DNA from: MWBV01 sp964418095 | GTDB lineage: Archaea; Nanobdellota; Nanobdellia; Pacearchaeales; GW2011-AR1 | Assembly: GCA_964418095.1 (NCBI GenBank) | Contig: CAYQKM010000009.1 | Coordinates: 1 to 22,638 of the forward strand | Length of the DNA: 22,638 bases | Reading direction: 5' to 3' | Shown here: positions 14,785 to 22,373 of the stretch, piece by piece | How the letters are laid out: every line of letters begins with the position of its first letter | Position numbering within the stretch: the stretch's first letter is position 1 | Translations under genes and position numbers: made by a program | The notes under the pieces: model-generated | Databases searched by the model: none | Seen by the model: only the letters and a program-made list of their open reading frames with translations | Told to the model about the DNA's origin: nothing

Positions 14785-14887
14785 ATTATAGGACGCAAGT
14801 CTCAAAGATTAATTATTTTGTTTAAAAAATATTAAAAATTATTCATTAAAATTAAGTAATAAAATAAAACAAACATTCAATTACAAC

Positions 14888-14899
14888 AATGCTTTTAAA
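14888..14899 (+). promoter_or_regulatory. Surface-gene promoter copy 2
   Basis: AATGCTTTTAAA is identical to 11962-11973. The core ends 21 nt before ATG 14921, so the transcript is probably leaderless. The GAAAGTGGTTAATAAA part of the other two copies is not conserved here. Confidence 0.6.
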
Positions 14900-14920
14900 C
14901 AGAGTCAATATGAATAAAAT

Positions 14921-15718
14921 ATGAAAAAGAAAGTATCATTTTTAGTAGCATTAACACTAATGATTAGTTTAAGTTTTGTATTGGCTTTACCTGCTGGTCC
15001 TTCTACTCCAACTGCCTATTATGGAGAAGTTAGTTATAATGGAAATCTAATCCCAAATGGATATAAAATTGTTCTTAAATTAGATAATATAACAATTAAA
15101 GAGTGTCCTGTAATTGATGGAAAATACGGATATAATTCAAGTGCCTGCATAATCTCTCCAGATGCAGAGGGTAAATTAGACTTTTACATATTAGAATTAA
15201 AAGCTGGAACTTTAGATTTTAAAATTCCAGATAATCCTAAGACAAAAAAGCTTGATTTTACTTTAAGCTATCTTCCAAAATTACCAATTCCTGTTACTCC
15301 TCCAACTAAACCTTCAACTGGTTCTGGTGGTGGAGGCGGATCATCTGGCGGGGGTTCTGCAAATACTGGGACTTCAAATCAAAATACAACAAACAGTACA
15401 ACAAACAGTACAAATGTTATTGTGATTTCTAATTCATCAAATACTAATAACCCTAATGGATCTTCTTTAAATATAAATACTCAGGAAACACAAACAAATT
15501 CAGAGAAAAAATCATTCTGGATAACAGGAAAAACAATTGATGGATTTGCTGATTTTACAAAGTCAGGATTAGGAATTGTACTTATAATTTTAATTACCCT
15601 GCTATTCTTATTAGTTCTAATCTACTTCTACAAGAAAGAACAAATGAAGAGAAGAAGAAAGAGAATAAACAGACAGCTAAAAAATGTAAAAAAAGTAAGA
15701 ATAGTAAAGAAAAAATAA
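14921..15718 (+). CDS. Secreted Ser/Asn/Gly-rich protein with C-terminal membrane anchor
   Basis: 265 residues. Signal peptide at 1-22. A beta-rich domain at about 30-120 (YYGEVSYNGNLIPNGYKIVL, with one Cys pair) is followed by a Pro/Thr stretch, a Gly/Ser linker (GSGGGGGSSGGGS) and an Asn/Ser/Thr-rich stalk with many N-x-S/T sites for N-glycosylation (for example NTT, NST, NSS). One membrane helix at about 216-237 and a strongly basic cytoplasmic tail end the protein. The layout is that of a stalked surface protein. The YYGEVSYNG domain looks like those that open many DPANN exported proteins. It probably works with the neighbouring surface proteins. Confidence 0.85.
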   Translation: MKKKVSFLVALTLMISLSFVLALPAGPSTPTAYYGEVSYNGNLIPNGYKIVLKLDNITIKECPVIDGKYGYNSSACIISPDAEGKLDFYILELKAGTLDFKIPDNPKTKKLDFTLSYLPKLPIPVTPPTKPSTGSGGGGGSSGGGSANTGTSNQNTTNSTTNSTNVIVISNSSNTNNPNGSSLNINTQETQTNSEKKSFWITGKTIDGFADFTKSGLGIVLIILITLLFLLVLIYFYKKEQMKRRRKRINRQLKNVKKVRIVKKK

Positions 15719-15816
15719 ATAACAAAATTCTTCTATAAATTTTTTAAAAGATATTATTTAGCTTAAATATATTCATTTATCGTCAGTGATGAAATAAAAT
15801 ATTGTCTTTAGTATAC

Positions 15817-15846
15817 TCATGTTTTTAAATGAAAGTGGTTAATAAA
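15817..15846 (+). promoter_or_regulatory. Surface-gene promoter copy 3
   Basis: Positions 15823-15846 are identical to 11967-11990 (TTTTAAATGAAAG, then TGGTTAATAAA). The TTTTAAA core ends 21 nt before ATG 15851. The identity runs past the TATA box to just before the start, which suggests either a recent duplication or a bound regulator. Confidence 0.65.
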
Positions 15847-15850
15847 TTAT

Positions 15851-17296
15851 ATGAGTAAAAAGGGTCTAAAAAGTGTTTTATTTTTGTTTGCTATTGCAGC
15901 AATTTTATTGGTGTCTATTAAATTTACTAGTGCATGCTCGTGTGGAAATGGTGTTTTAGATAATGGAGAAGAGTGTGATTATGGAAACTTTAATGGATTT
16001 TTATGCTGGGCAAAATACGGGACAAGTTGCACTTATTGCTCAAAAGATTGTAAAATAAAAACACTTACTAATTTCTGTGGAGATGGAATTTTAAATGAAA
16101 TATGTGAAGAGTGTGATGATGGTAATAATATAGATGGGGACGGATGCTCTGCACTTTGCAAAATAGAAATAATTGAGCCAGAAGAACCAGAAATACCTGA
16201 TACTCCTGAGCCGAGCTGTGATCATGAAATTGCAATAAGATATAATTATGTAGATACATTCAATACAGGAATAGGGATAAGTGAAAATGGAATTTGGTTA
16301 GATGGTCCTGTTGTACTTACAAAAGGAAATTCTCATTCAATTAAGTATAGAATAGAGAATAAAATGGAAGATGATGATAATGTTTTTATAAAAGTAAAAC
16401 TAAACAACATTGTTTTAGAAGAATATTATAAACTAATAAATCAGTATCATGCGAAAACACTTAGTTTAGATATTTCAAATTTAGAGTGTAATTCTTTTAA
16501 TAAAATAATTCTTGAAATTAAGAGTGATGGGTTTGAGTGTGATTTAAGTGATAATTATGCTGAAAGAGAATTTTATGTTAAATGTGGAGAGAATGGAAAT
16601 GGAAATGAAAGTAATGGAGGAGAGAATGGGAATGGAAATGAAGGAAATGGTGGAGAAAATGGGAATGGAAATGAAGGAAATGGTGGAGAAAATGGAAATG
16701 GAAATGAAGGAAATGGTGGAGAAAATGGAAATGGTAATGGTAATGAAGGAAATGGAGGAGAGAATGGAAATGGAAATGAAGGAGAGTGTCCTGGATGTGT
16801 GTGTGCTCCTTGGTGCCCATTAAACTGTCCAATAGGGTGTAAAGATAATTCTAAATGTGGAAATGGTGTTTTAGATGAAGGAGAAGAGTGTGATGATGGT
16901 AACTTAAATAATTTTGATGGATGTTCTAGAGTTTGTAAAATAGAGAAAGAGTATTTAGGTTTAGAGGGGAATAAAGAGAATAAAGGCTCTTCTAAAGAAG
17001 ATAAATCATCTAGTAAAAATAAAAAGACTTCTCTTTTATTAGATACTTGTGAGCCGAGTTGGGAGTGCTCAGGATGGGGAGAGTGTGAAAAAGAGATAAT
17101 GATGAGAAAATGTTATGATGCAAATCATTGTGATGTCTCTTATAATAAACCTGTTGAGTCTACAAGCTGTGTTTCTCCTGTTATAGAAAAAGTTTATATT
17201 AGTTCTACTGATTCTAGTAAAAATAAATACATTTGGGCATTTATTGTATTAATCTTTTTAATAACACTTGCAATAGTTATTCTTGATTTATTTTAA
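15851..17296 (+). CDS. Cys-rich surface protein with DUF4215-type repeats and C-terminal membrane anchor
   Basis: 481 residues. A signal peptide (about 6-28) is followed by CGNGVLDNGEECDYGN, then CGDGILNEICEECDDGNNID with DGCSALC, and later CGNGVLDEGEECDDGNLNN with DGCSRVC. These are three DUF4215/Myxococcus-type Cys-rich repeats, stable disulfide modules of secreted proteins. Between them sits a CARDB-like beta domain (about 118-245), then a low-complexity Gly/Asn/Glu spacer. After the third repeat comes a charged linker and a thrombospondin-1-like WECSGWGECEKE...MRKCYD motif. A membrane helix (about 457-479) closes the chain. It should stand on the cell surface as a rod with Cys-rich heads. 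Partner unknown. Confidence 0.87.
   Translation: MSKKGLKSVLFLFAIAAILLVSIKFTSACSCGNGVLDNGEECDYGNFNGFLCWAKYGTSCTYCSKDCKIKTLTNFCGDGILNEICEECDDGNNIDGDGCSALCKIEIIEPEEPEIPDTPEPSCDHEIAIRYNYVDTFNTGIGISENGIWLDGPVVLTKGNSHSIKYRIENKMEDDDNVFIKVKLNNIVLEEYYKLINQYHAKTLSLDISNLECNSFNKIILEIKSDGFECDLSDNYAEREFYVKCGENGNGNESNGGENGNGNEGNGGENGNGNEGNGGENGNGNEGNGGENGNGNGNEGNGGENGNGNEGECPGCVCAPWCPLNCPIGCKDNSKCGNGVLDEGEECDDGNLNNFDGCSRVCKIEKEYLGLEGNKENKGSSKEDKSSSKNKKTSLLLDTCEPSWECSGWGECEKEIMMRKCYDANHCDVSYNKPVESTSCVSPVIEKVYISSTDSSKNKYIWAFIVLIFLITLAIVILDLF
16586..16786 (+). repeat. 33-nt tandem repeat coding for GENGNGNEGNG
   Basis: About six units of 11 residues, one of them lengthened by an extra GN and the last cut short. 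All codons are GGA/GGT, GAA/GAG and AAT, so both strands of the array are open in several frames and give spurious ORFs. Copy number is likely to vary by slippage. Confidence 0.9.
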
Positions 17297-17374
17297 GGAA
17301 ATTTGAAGTGTTTTGAAGTATCTTTGAAGATATTTTAAAGTATCCTTGAACTTAAGAGAATTAAATAGAAAGTG

Positions 17375-17382
17375 TTTTAAAC
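17375..17382 (+). promoter_or_regulatory. TATA-like box of the SRP RNA
   Basis: TTTTAAAC lies about 20-27 nt before the predicted 5' end of the RNA, the standard archaeal distance. Confidence 0.55.
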
Positions 17383-17400
17383 ATTAATTCTGTAATTTTT

Positions 17401-17667
17401 AAGTAGACTAATGTCAGCGGGTTAGCCCTCCGCTAGTTGCAAACGGGCTTTATGGCAGACTACGAGTGGGGCGTGATAAAGGTGTCAAGGAATCTTTGTT
17501 CCTACGTTGACGCTTTGTCTGTTTTGATTTCGTAGATGCGAAGCGGGTCAGGTCTTGATCGAAGCAGCCCTAAACACCTATTGGAATGCTTAGCAGGGAG
17601 CAGAGCTGAGGAAGAATGGAGGTTAATTCTTTGGTGCTTTTAGTAGCAAACCACTTGTCTACACTTT
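17401..17667 (+). ncRNA. Archaeal SRP RNA (7S)
   Basis: A G+C-rich 267-nt block in an AT-rich context. Helix 1: GTAGAC (17403-17408) pairs with GTCTAC (17657-17662). Alu-domain hairpin: AGCGG pairs with CCGCT in the first 35 nt. Distal helix 5: AGGTGT (17480-17485) pairs with ACACCT (17574-17579). Helix 6: GTCAA/TTGAC and GGAA/TTCC (17484-17511). Helix 8 is the diagnostic part: GGGTCAGGTC (17545-17554) and GAAGCAGCCC (17561-17570), the conserved SRP54-binding symmetric loop. The apical loops of helices 6 and 8 are not the expected GNAR and GNRA tetraloops. The RNA is the core of the particle that targets exported proteins to the Sec channel. Ends are approximate; TTTTT at 17665-17669 is the likely terminator. 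Confidence 0.9.
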
Positions 17668-17922
17668 TTATTTAATCATTTCTTTTAAAGAAGGAATCTC
17701 TGATTCAATAAATTCAATAATCTCTTTTTTATATTGAGTATTCAGAGAGATTGCTTGATAATTTGGTTTCTTATGAAAAATAACCCAGCCAATCTTTACA
17801 AGCTCTTTGATCATTAAATCTAAATTATTAAATCTCTTGAAATGCTCTAACCTGTCATAATATGCATTCCAATTATTCTTACGAGCTAATTTAAACATAA
17901 TTTGAGCTTTCTCTAAATTCAT
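17668..17922 (-). CDS. Small winged-helix-like protein
   Basis: 84 residues. The central part (FNNLDLMIKELVKIGWVIFH, then KKPNYQAISLN) reads as a recognition helix followed by a wing, so a winged-helix DNA-binding fold is likely. A short C-terminal helix rich in Glu follows. The stop lies at the T tract of the convergent SRP RNA. Upstream ATATTTAAATA at about 17946-17956 is a likely TATA box. It is divergent from the gene at 18022 and the two probably share regulation. Family not named. Confidence 0.6.
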   Translation of the reverse strand: MNLEKAQIMFKLARKNNWNAYYDRLEHFKRFNNLDLMIKELVKIGWVIFHKKPNYQAISLNTQYKKEIIEFIESEIPSLKEMIK

Positions 17923-17933
17923 AAAAATATAAT

Positions 17934-17947
17934 ATATGAATTCATAT
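17934..17947. promoter_or_regulatory. Palindrome between divergent winged-helix genes
   Basis: ATATGAATTCATAT is a perfect 14-bp palindrome in the 99-bp gap between two divergent DNA-binding-protein genes. It lies between the minus-strand start and its probable TATA box, a place where a bound dimer would block transcription. It is a candidate autoregulatory operator; a chance AT-rich palindrome cannot be excluded. Confidence 0.4.
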
Positions 17948-18021
17948 TTAAATATTTCTATTACTGAAACTTTCTTTATTTTATAGAAACATTTATAAAG
18001 TTATCAAACCCAATATTTAAG

Positions 18022-18363
18022 ATGAAACAAAAAGAAAACAAATCATTTTTCCTTATACAATTTGGGGACACTCCCCAGTTGAGGGTCTTGGATTTTTTAA
18101 TAGATAACAATTTCTTTGATTATCCTATAACTGAGATTGCAAGGGGGAGCAATGTTAGTTATAACTCCCTTAAAGTATTCCTCAATGATTTCATTAAATC
18201 TGGAATTTTGATTAGGACAAGAAAAGTTGGGAAATCTGATTATTACCAGCTTAATACTGAAAACAATTTTGTTAAAAATCTTATTAAGCTTGACTGGATG
18301 CTCGTCAAATCAAATATTCTAAAAGAAGAACCAAAAAGCACTTTAAAAACGAAGTTTCCTTGA
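18022..18363 (+). CDS. Winged helix-turn-helix transcriptional regulator
   Basis: 113 residues. After QFGDTPQLRVLDFLIDNN comes a helix-turn-helix (ITEIARGSNVSYNSLKVFLN, about 36-55), then KSGILIRTRKVGKSDYYQLN, a typical wing with a basic turn. It looks like many archaeal MarR/ArsR-type single-domain regulators. No ligand-binding residues are visible. CATTTATAAAG at 17990-18000 lies 22-32 nt before the ATG, so translation is probably leaderless. The target is unknown; the palindrome upstream and the divergent partner gene are the obvious candidates. Confidence 0.82.
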   Translation: MKQKENKSFFLIQFGDTPQLRVLDFLIDNNFFDYPITEIARGSNVSYNSLKVFLNDFIKSGILIRTRKVGKSDYYQLNTENNFVKNLIKLDWMLVKSNILKEEPKSTLKTKFP

Positions 18364-18490
18364 TAAGTTACAATTATTTTTATTATTAGAATAGGCATTG
18401 AATTATCAGTAGAGTATAAATTATAAGATAACTTAATGTTCTCTTATGTTAATGAAAACATTAATAAATTAGATAGTGTTATTGAAGATA

Positions 18491-19627
18491 ATGGCTGAAG
18501 ATAAAATTGAGAGTGTTATAAATCCTTATGAAGTTAAAGGTGAAGTCAACTATGATAAGCTAATTAATGAATTTGGACTTGAAGAGATAACTGATGAAAC
18601 TCTTAAAAAATTAAAGAAAAACATTAAGGGAGATTTGCATTTTATGCTAAGGAGGAAAATATTTTTTGCTGGAAGAGATTTAAAATGGGTTTTAGATGAG
18701 TATGAGAAAAAAAATAAATTCTTTATTTATACAGGGTGTGGCCCATCAGGACCAATTCATTTAGGACATTTAATGGTGTGGTATTTTACAAAATGGCTTC
18801 AAGATAAATTTAATTGTGAAGTTTATTTTCAATTTACAGACGATGAAAAGTTTTTGTATAAAGATTTAAGTTATGAAGAGATACAAAAGTGGACAGAAGA
18901 AAATATGCTGGATGTAATTGCTGTTGGATTTAATCCTAAAAAAACTCATTTCATTATTGATACTAAACATTCAGGGATAATGTATCCTGAAGCAATTAAA
19001 GTTGCAAAGAAAATAACTTTCTCAATGATAAAATCAAGTTTTGGATTTAATGAAAGTAATAATGTAGGAAGCATTTTTTATACAGCAATGCAAGCTGTTC
19101 CTGCATTTTTACCTTCTGTATTAAAAAAGAAAAAAATGCCTTGTTTAATTCCTCATGCAATTGACCAAGACCCTCATTTTAGGATAACAAGAGATATACT
19201 TCCAAAATTAGGACACTATAAACCAGCAAGTATACAGTGTTCGTTTTTACCTCCTTTAACAGGATTATCTGGTAAAATGAGTAGTAGCACTGAAAATACT
19301 AAGGGAATCTTATCTAGTGATAATCCAGAAGAAGTAAAAAAGAAAATAAACAAATATGCTTTCTCAGGTGGAAGAGATACAATTGAAGAGCATAAAAGAT
19401 TTGGAGGAAACACTGAAGTAGATATTTCATTCCAGTATCTTAAGTATTTTTTTGAAGAAGATGATAAAAAATTAGAAGAAATTGAAAAGAAGTACAAATC
19501 AGGAGAATTATCAACAGGAGAATTAAAAAAATACACTATAAATAAAATAAACTCTTTTTTAGAGCAACATCAAGAAAGGAGGAAAAAAGCTAAAAAATTG
19601 CTCCCCCAATACATATTAAAAGTTTAA
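18491..19627 (+). CDS. trpS: Tryptophanyl-tRNA synthetase, archaeal type
   Basis: 378 residues from ATG 18491. An in-frame GTG at 18476 exists, but TTAATAAATT at 18461-18470 places the likely RNA start at or next to the ATG. The enzyme charges tRNA-Trp. It has the archaeal/eukaryal pattern YTGCGPSGPIHLGHLM with HLGH at 90-93, the FTDDEKFLYKD segment, AMQAVPAFLPS, DQDPHFRITRD, and KMSSS at 262-266. The C-terminal part has the typical YLKYFFEEDDKKLEEIEKKY and helical end. No insertion, frameshift or missing motif was seen. Confidence 0.97.
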   Translation: MAEDKIESVINPYEVKGEVNYDKLINEFGLEEITDETLKKLKKNIKGDLHFMLRRKIFFAGRDLKWVLDEYEKKNKFFIYTGCGPSGPIHLGHLMVWYFTKWLQDKFNCEVYFQFTDDEKFLYKDLSYEEIQKWTEENMLDVIAVGFNPKKTHFIIDTKHSGIMYPEAIKVAKKITFSMIKSSFGFNESNNVGSIFYTAMQAVPAFLPSVLKKKKMPCLIPHAIDQDPHFRITRDILPKLGHYKPASIQCSFLPPLTGLSGKMSSSTENTKGILSSDNPEEVKKKINKYAFSGGRDTIEEHKRFGGNTEVDISFQYLKYFFEEDDKKLEEIEKKYKSGELSTGELKKYTINKINSFLEQHQERRKKAKKLLPQYILKV

Positions 19628-19672
19628 AATTAAAATAGAATAATATAAAAAACATAAATCCATTGTATTAAC

Positions 19673-20146
19673 ATGAGAAAAGGTGATAAAAGAGGACAGT
19701 TTTATTTAATTGCAGCAATTATAATCTCAGGCATACTAATTGCTATATTTTATGCTTCAAATTATTTTGTAAAAAAAACTTCTTATAATGATGGAAAAGA
19801 AATTGCAGAGGAACTTAGAATAGAGCTTCAGAAAGTTTCAGAATATTGGGTAAATCACCCTCTTGATGGAGAGGATAGCTTTAATAATTTTGTTGAGGAC
19901 TTTTCAAATTATGCAAGAGATAAAGATATTTACTTTATTATTATTGATAAAAGCACAGGAGAACCAAAAGTGATTAAACACACTGATGGAACTACAGTCT
20001 ACCCTGGAACATCAAGTATTGTTGGAAATGAAATAAGAGTTGAATTATATGGAGGAAATTATGTTTTCCCTTTAGAAAATGGAGAAAATATTTATTCAAT
20101 AATTATTTATGATAAGGGAGGTGAAAGATATGTATATACAATCTAA
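19673..20146 (+). CDS. Pilin-like protein 1 (RGQ-type N-terminus)
   Basis: 157 residues. A short basic start DKRGQFYLIAA leads directly into a hydrophobic helix (about 10-29), like class III signal peptides with cleavage after Gly8. The rest is beta-rich and without Cys (for example DIYFIIIDKSTGEPKVIKH and VYPGTSSIVGNEIRVELYGG). DPANN genomes often have such RGQ proteins next to pilin genes, probably minor pilins or filament bases. AATATAAAAAAC at about 19642-19653 is the TATA box. Its end overlaps the next gene by 17 nt. Confidence 0.75.
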   Translation: MRKGDKRGQFYLIAAIIISGILIAIFYASNYFVKKTSYNDGKEIAEELRIELQKVSEYWVNHPLDGEDSFNNFVEDFSNYARDKDIYFIIIDKSTGEPKVIKHTDGTTVYPGTSSIVGNEIRVELYGGNYVFPLENGENIYSIIIYDKGGERYVYTI

Positions 20147-20687
20147 AAAGGCATTGAGTGTAGTTATAGGATATGTTCTTCTTGTAGTTATTGGAGTTGC
20201 TCTTGGAGCAATTGTTTATACTTGGCAAAAGACATATGTTCCAAAAGATGAATATGCTGCTTGCCCAGAAGGTGTTTCTCTTTTTCTTAGTAGTTTAGAT
20301 TATGATCATAATAATCAAAAACTCACACTAGAGATAAAAAATAATGGAAGATTTTCAGTTGGAGGATATTTTATATACATTAAAGATGACCCTGAAAAAA
20401 CACTTGCAACAGTTGATGTATCAGAAAAAAATCTAGATAGTAGGTTAGTACTCAGTGAGTATATTGATGATATTATTGGTGTAAGGTTAGGATATTCTGG
20501 TGGAGATTTAGATAGCACTGAAAATGAGTTTTTACCAAATGATGGTGAGCTACATGAATATGATTTAAGTGAATTAGATGGGAATGTATATGGTGTAGAG
20601 ATAGTTCCTATAAGATGGCAAAAAGAGGGAAGGAAAATTGTTTTAGCAAGCTGTCAAGGTTCAAAAATATTTGAGCCAATAAACTAA
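20130..20687 (+). CDS. Archaeal type IV pilin-like protein 2
   Basis: 185 residues from ATG 20130; an earlier in-frame ATG at 20109 lacks a binding site, while GGGAGGTGA at 20116-20124 sits 5 nt before this one. The N-terminus SKKALSVVIGYVLLVVIGVA is the archaeal pilin pattern with prepilin-peptidase cleavage after KK or KKA, followed by the helix that packs in the filament core. The head domain contains TYVPKDEYAACPEGVSL and near the end PIRWQKEGRKIVLASC. The two Cys positions are shared with the next gene and probably form a disulfide. Coupled to the upstream gene by overlap. Confidence 0.83.
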   Translation: MYIQSKKALSVVIGYVLLVVIGVALGAIVYTWQKTYVPKDEYAACPEGVSLFLSSLDYDHNNQKLTLEIKNNGRFSVGGYFIYIKDDPEKTLATVDVSEKNLDSRLVLSEYIDDIIGVRLGYSGGDLDSTENEFLPNDGELHEYDLSELDGNVYGVEIVPIRWQKEGRKIVLASCQGSKIFEPIN

Positions 20688-20692
20688 TAAAA

Positions 20693-21226
20693 ATGAAAAA
20701 TAAAAAGGGATTAAGCAATATGGTAGAGTATGTTTTACTTATTGTATTTTCAATTACAATTGCTTTAATTGTATATTTTTTACTTAAAACATATGTTCCT
20801 AAAGATAAATATGCTTGTCCAGAAGGAGTTTCTCTCTTAATTAAAGATTATGAGTATGATTACAATACTCAAGAACTAAAATTTAATATAACTAATGATG
20901 GGAGATTTAATGTTACAGGATATTTTATTTATATTGCAGATGAAGAACATTATAGTGTAAATGTTTTTAGAGATAATACAGACTCTCCCAGACCTTCTCT
21001 AGAAGATTATATGGTTGAAGGAATAAAACTAGGGTTAGGCAGGGGATCAGTAGGAATTGAAAGCACATTTAAACCTGGAGATACAGAACTTGAAACCTAT
21101 AAGTTTAGTGAGGTAAGTGGAAGAGTTTATTCAATAACAATTATTCCAATGAGAATGCAAAAAGAAGGAGGAAAAATAAGAATAGTAAGTTGCTCAGAAC
21201 AAAAAACAATAAAAGAAATTGTGTAA
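20693..21226 (+). CDS. Archaeal type IV pilin-like protein 3, paralogue of pilin 2
   Basis: 177 residues. N-terminus NKKGLSNMVEYVLLIVFSI with Gly before the probable cleavage and a Glu (residue 12) in the helix. It then keeps TYVPKDKYACPEGVSLLI and, near the end, PMRMQKEGGKIRIVSC, both shared with pilin 2. It is a tandem duplicate of that gene, 5 nt downstream. The head domain between these anchors has diverged. It is probably made from the same message as pilins 1 and 2. Confidence 0.83.
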   Translation: MKNKKGLSNMVEYVLLIVFSITIALIVYFLLKTYVPKDKYACPEGVSLLIKDYEYDYNTQELKFNITNDGRFNVTGYFIYIADEEHYSVNVFRDNTDSPRPSLEDYMVEGIKLGLGRGSVGIESTFKPGDTELETYKFSEVSGRVYSITIIPMRMQKEGGKIRIVSCSEQKTIKEIV

Positions 21227-21280
21227 TTAAATAAAAAGATAATCAAAGAATTTAAAAATACAGAAATTATAATATATAAT

Positions 21281-21787
21281 ATGAAAAGAGGGATAAAAAA
21301 ATTGGAAAAAGAAAAAAAAGCTCTTTCACCTGTTGTAGCAACAGTTTTATTGATAGTGATTGTTGTTGCTATTGCTTTAATAGTTTTCTTATGGGTTAGA
21401 GGAATGACTCATGAAGCTGTTACAAAATTTGATAATAGAAATATAGAATTAGTTTGTGATGATGTTGTGTTTGAAGCAAGTTATACTAAGACAACAGGAC
21501 TATTTATTACTAATTATGGAAATGTCCCTATTTTTGGAATGGATATTAAAATGGTTAAATTGGGTTCTCATAATACAGAAGATTTAACAAAGAATGACAA
21601 ATGGCCAAGAGGATCTGGGCTAAGACAAGGAGGAATATTTTCTGATGAAAATTTTGGAGACGAAGTTCCTAATGGAGTTAAAGAATTAATTTTAATACCT
21701 GTTTTAATTGGTGAATCTGATAGTGGAAGAAAGACACATGCTTGTGATGAAAATAAATATGGTGTAAAATTGTCAACAGGAAATTAA
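21281..21787 (+). CDS. Archaeal type IV pilin-like protein 4
   Basis: 168 residues. After a 12-residue Lys-rich leader comes KKALSPVVATVLLIVIVVAI, the standard archaeal pilin/DUF1628-type N-terminus. The head domain is short, with Cys in IELVCDDVVFEAS and THACDEN, and a TTGLFITNYGNVPIFGMDIK stretch typical of the beta sandwich of such pilins. TTTAAAAATA at 21251-21260 is the likely TATA box, so this starts a second unit with the gene at 21789. Confidence 0.85.
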   Translation: MKRGIKKLEKEKKALSPVVATVLLIVIVVAIALIVFLWVRGMTHEAVTKFDNRNIELVCDDVVFEASYTKTTGLFITNYGNVPIFGMDIKMVKLGSHNTEDLTKNDKWPRGSGLRQGGIFSDENFGDEVPNGVKELILIPVLIGESDSGRKTHACDENKYGVKLSTGN

Positions 21788-21788
21788 A

Positions 21789-22334
21789 ATGAAGAATTTA
21801 AAGAATAAAAAAGCTCTTTCTACTGTTGTTGCAACAGTAATAATTATTCTTCTTACTGTTTCAGCGATAGCAATTGTCTGGACTTTTACTAGAGATGTTG
21901 TTGTTAAAAATAGAGATCAAGTTGAATCTTGTTTAGGTGTAGAAACAGGAGATAAAGTTACATTAAATGGATTATATACTTGCTATACAATTGGAGGAGG
22001 CGGAGTAGATTTAGTAAGATTTTCAATTAATATTGCAGATGTTGAGGTTAATTCTCTTATAGTTTCAATAATGGCAAGTGGAAAAACTAAAACAATAACC
22101 TTGACTAAATCTGAAATGTCTGATAATAATATAAGATATTATGGCGGAGCATTTGGCGAGAGTATAAGCTTGCCTGGAAAAAATTCTGGTAAAACTTATG
22201 AGATAAGAAATCTAGAATTTGGAGTAACAGATAAAATAGATTTAATAAGAATAGCTCCAATTATTAATAATAATCAATGTGAAATAACCAGTCAAATTAG
22301 GGATATTTCAAATTGTAATTTGATGGGTGACTAA
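21789..22334 (+). CDS. Archaeal type IV pilin-like protein 5
   Basis: 181 residues. N-terminus KNKKALSTVVATVIIILLTV, then VSAIAIVWTFTRDVVVKNRD, the usual pilin helix. The head domain has four Cys (ESCLGV, LYTCYTIGGG, NQCEIT and SNCNL), giving possible disulfides. It starts 1 nt after the stop of pilin 4, so the two are co-transcribed and probably form the same filament or complex. Confidence 0.85.
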   Translation: MKNLKNKKALSTVVATVIIILLTVSAIAIVWTFTRDVVVKNRDQVESCLGVETGDKVTLNGLYTCYTIGGGGVDLVRFSINIADVEVNSLIVSIMASGKTKTITLTKSEMSDNNIRYYGGAFGESISLPGKNSGKTYEIRNLEFGVTDKIDLIRIAPIINNNQCEITSQIRDISNCNLMGD

Positions 22335-22373
22335 AAACCAAAACATTATAAACTAAATTTTAGTTAAAATAAT

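Noticed and set aside
14593..14805. Minus-strand 70-codon ORF over the T tract
   Set aside because: The Lys run is only the complement of the terminator T tract; the rest is antisense to the surface gene.
16548..16832. Met/Glu-rich plus-strand and His/Phe-rich minus-strand ORFs
   Set aside because: Low-complexity repeats of the surface gene are open in all frames; no start signal or domain in these frames.
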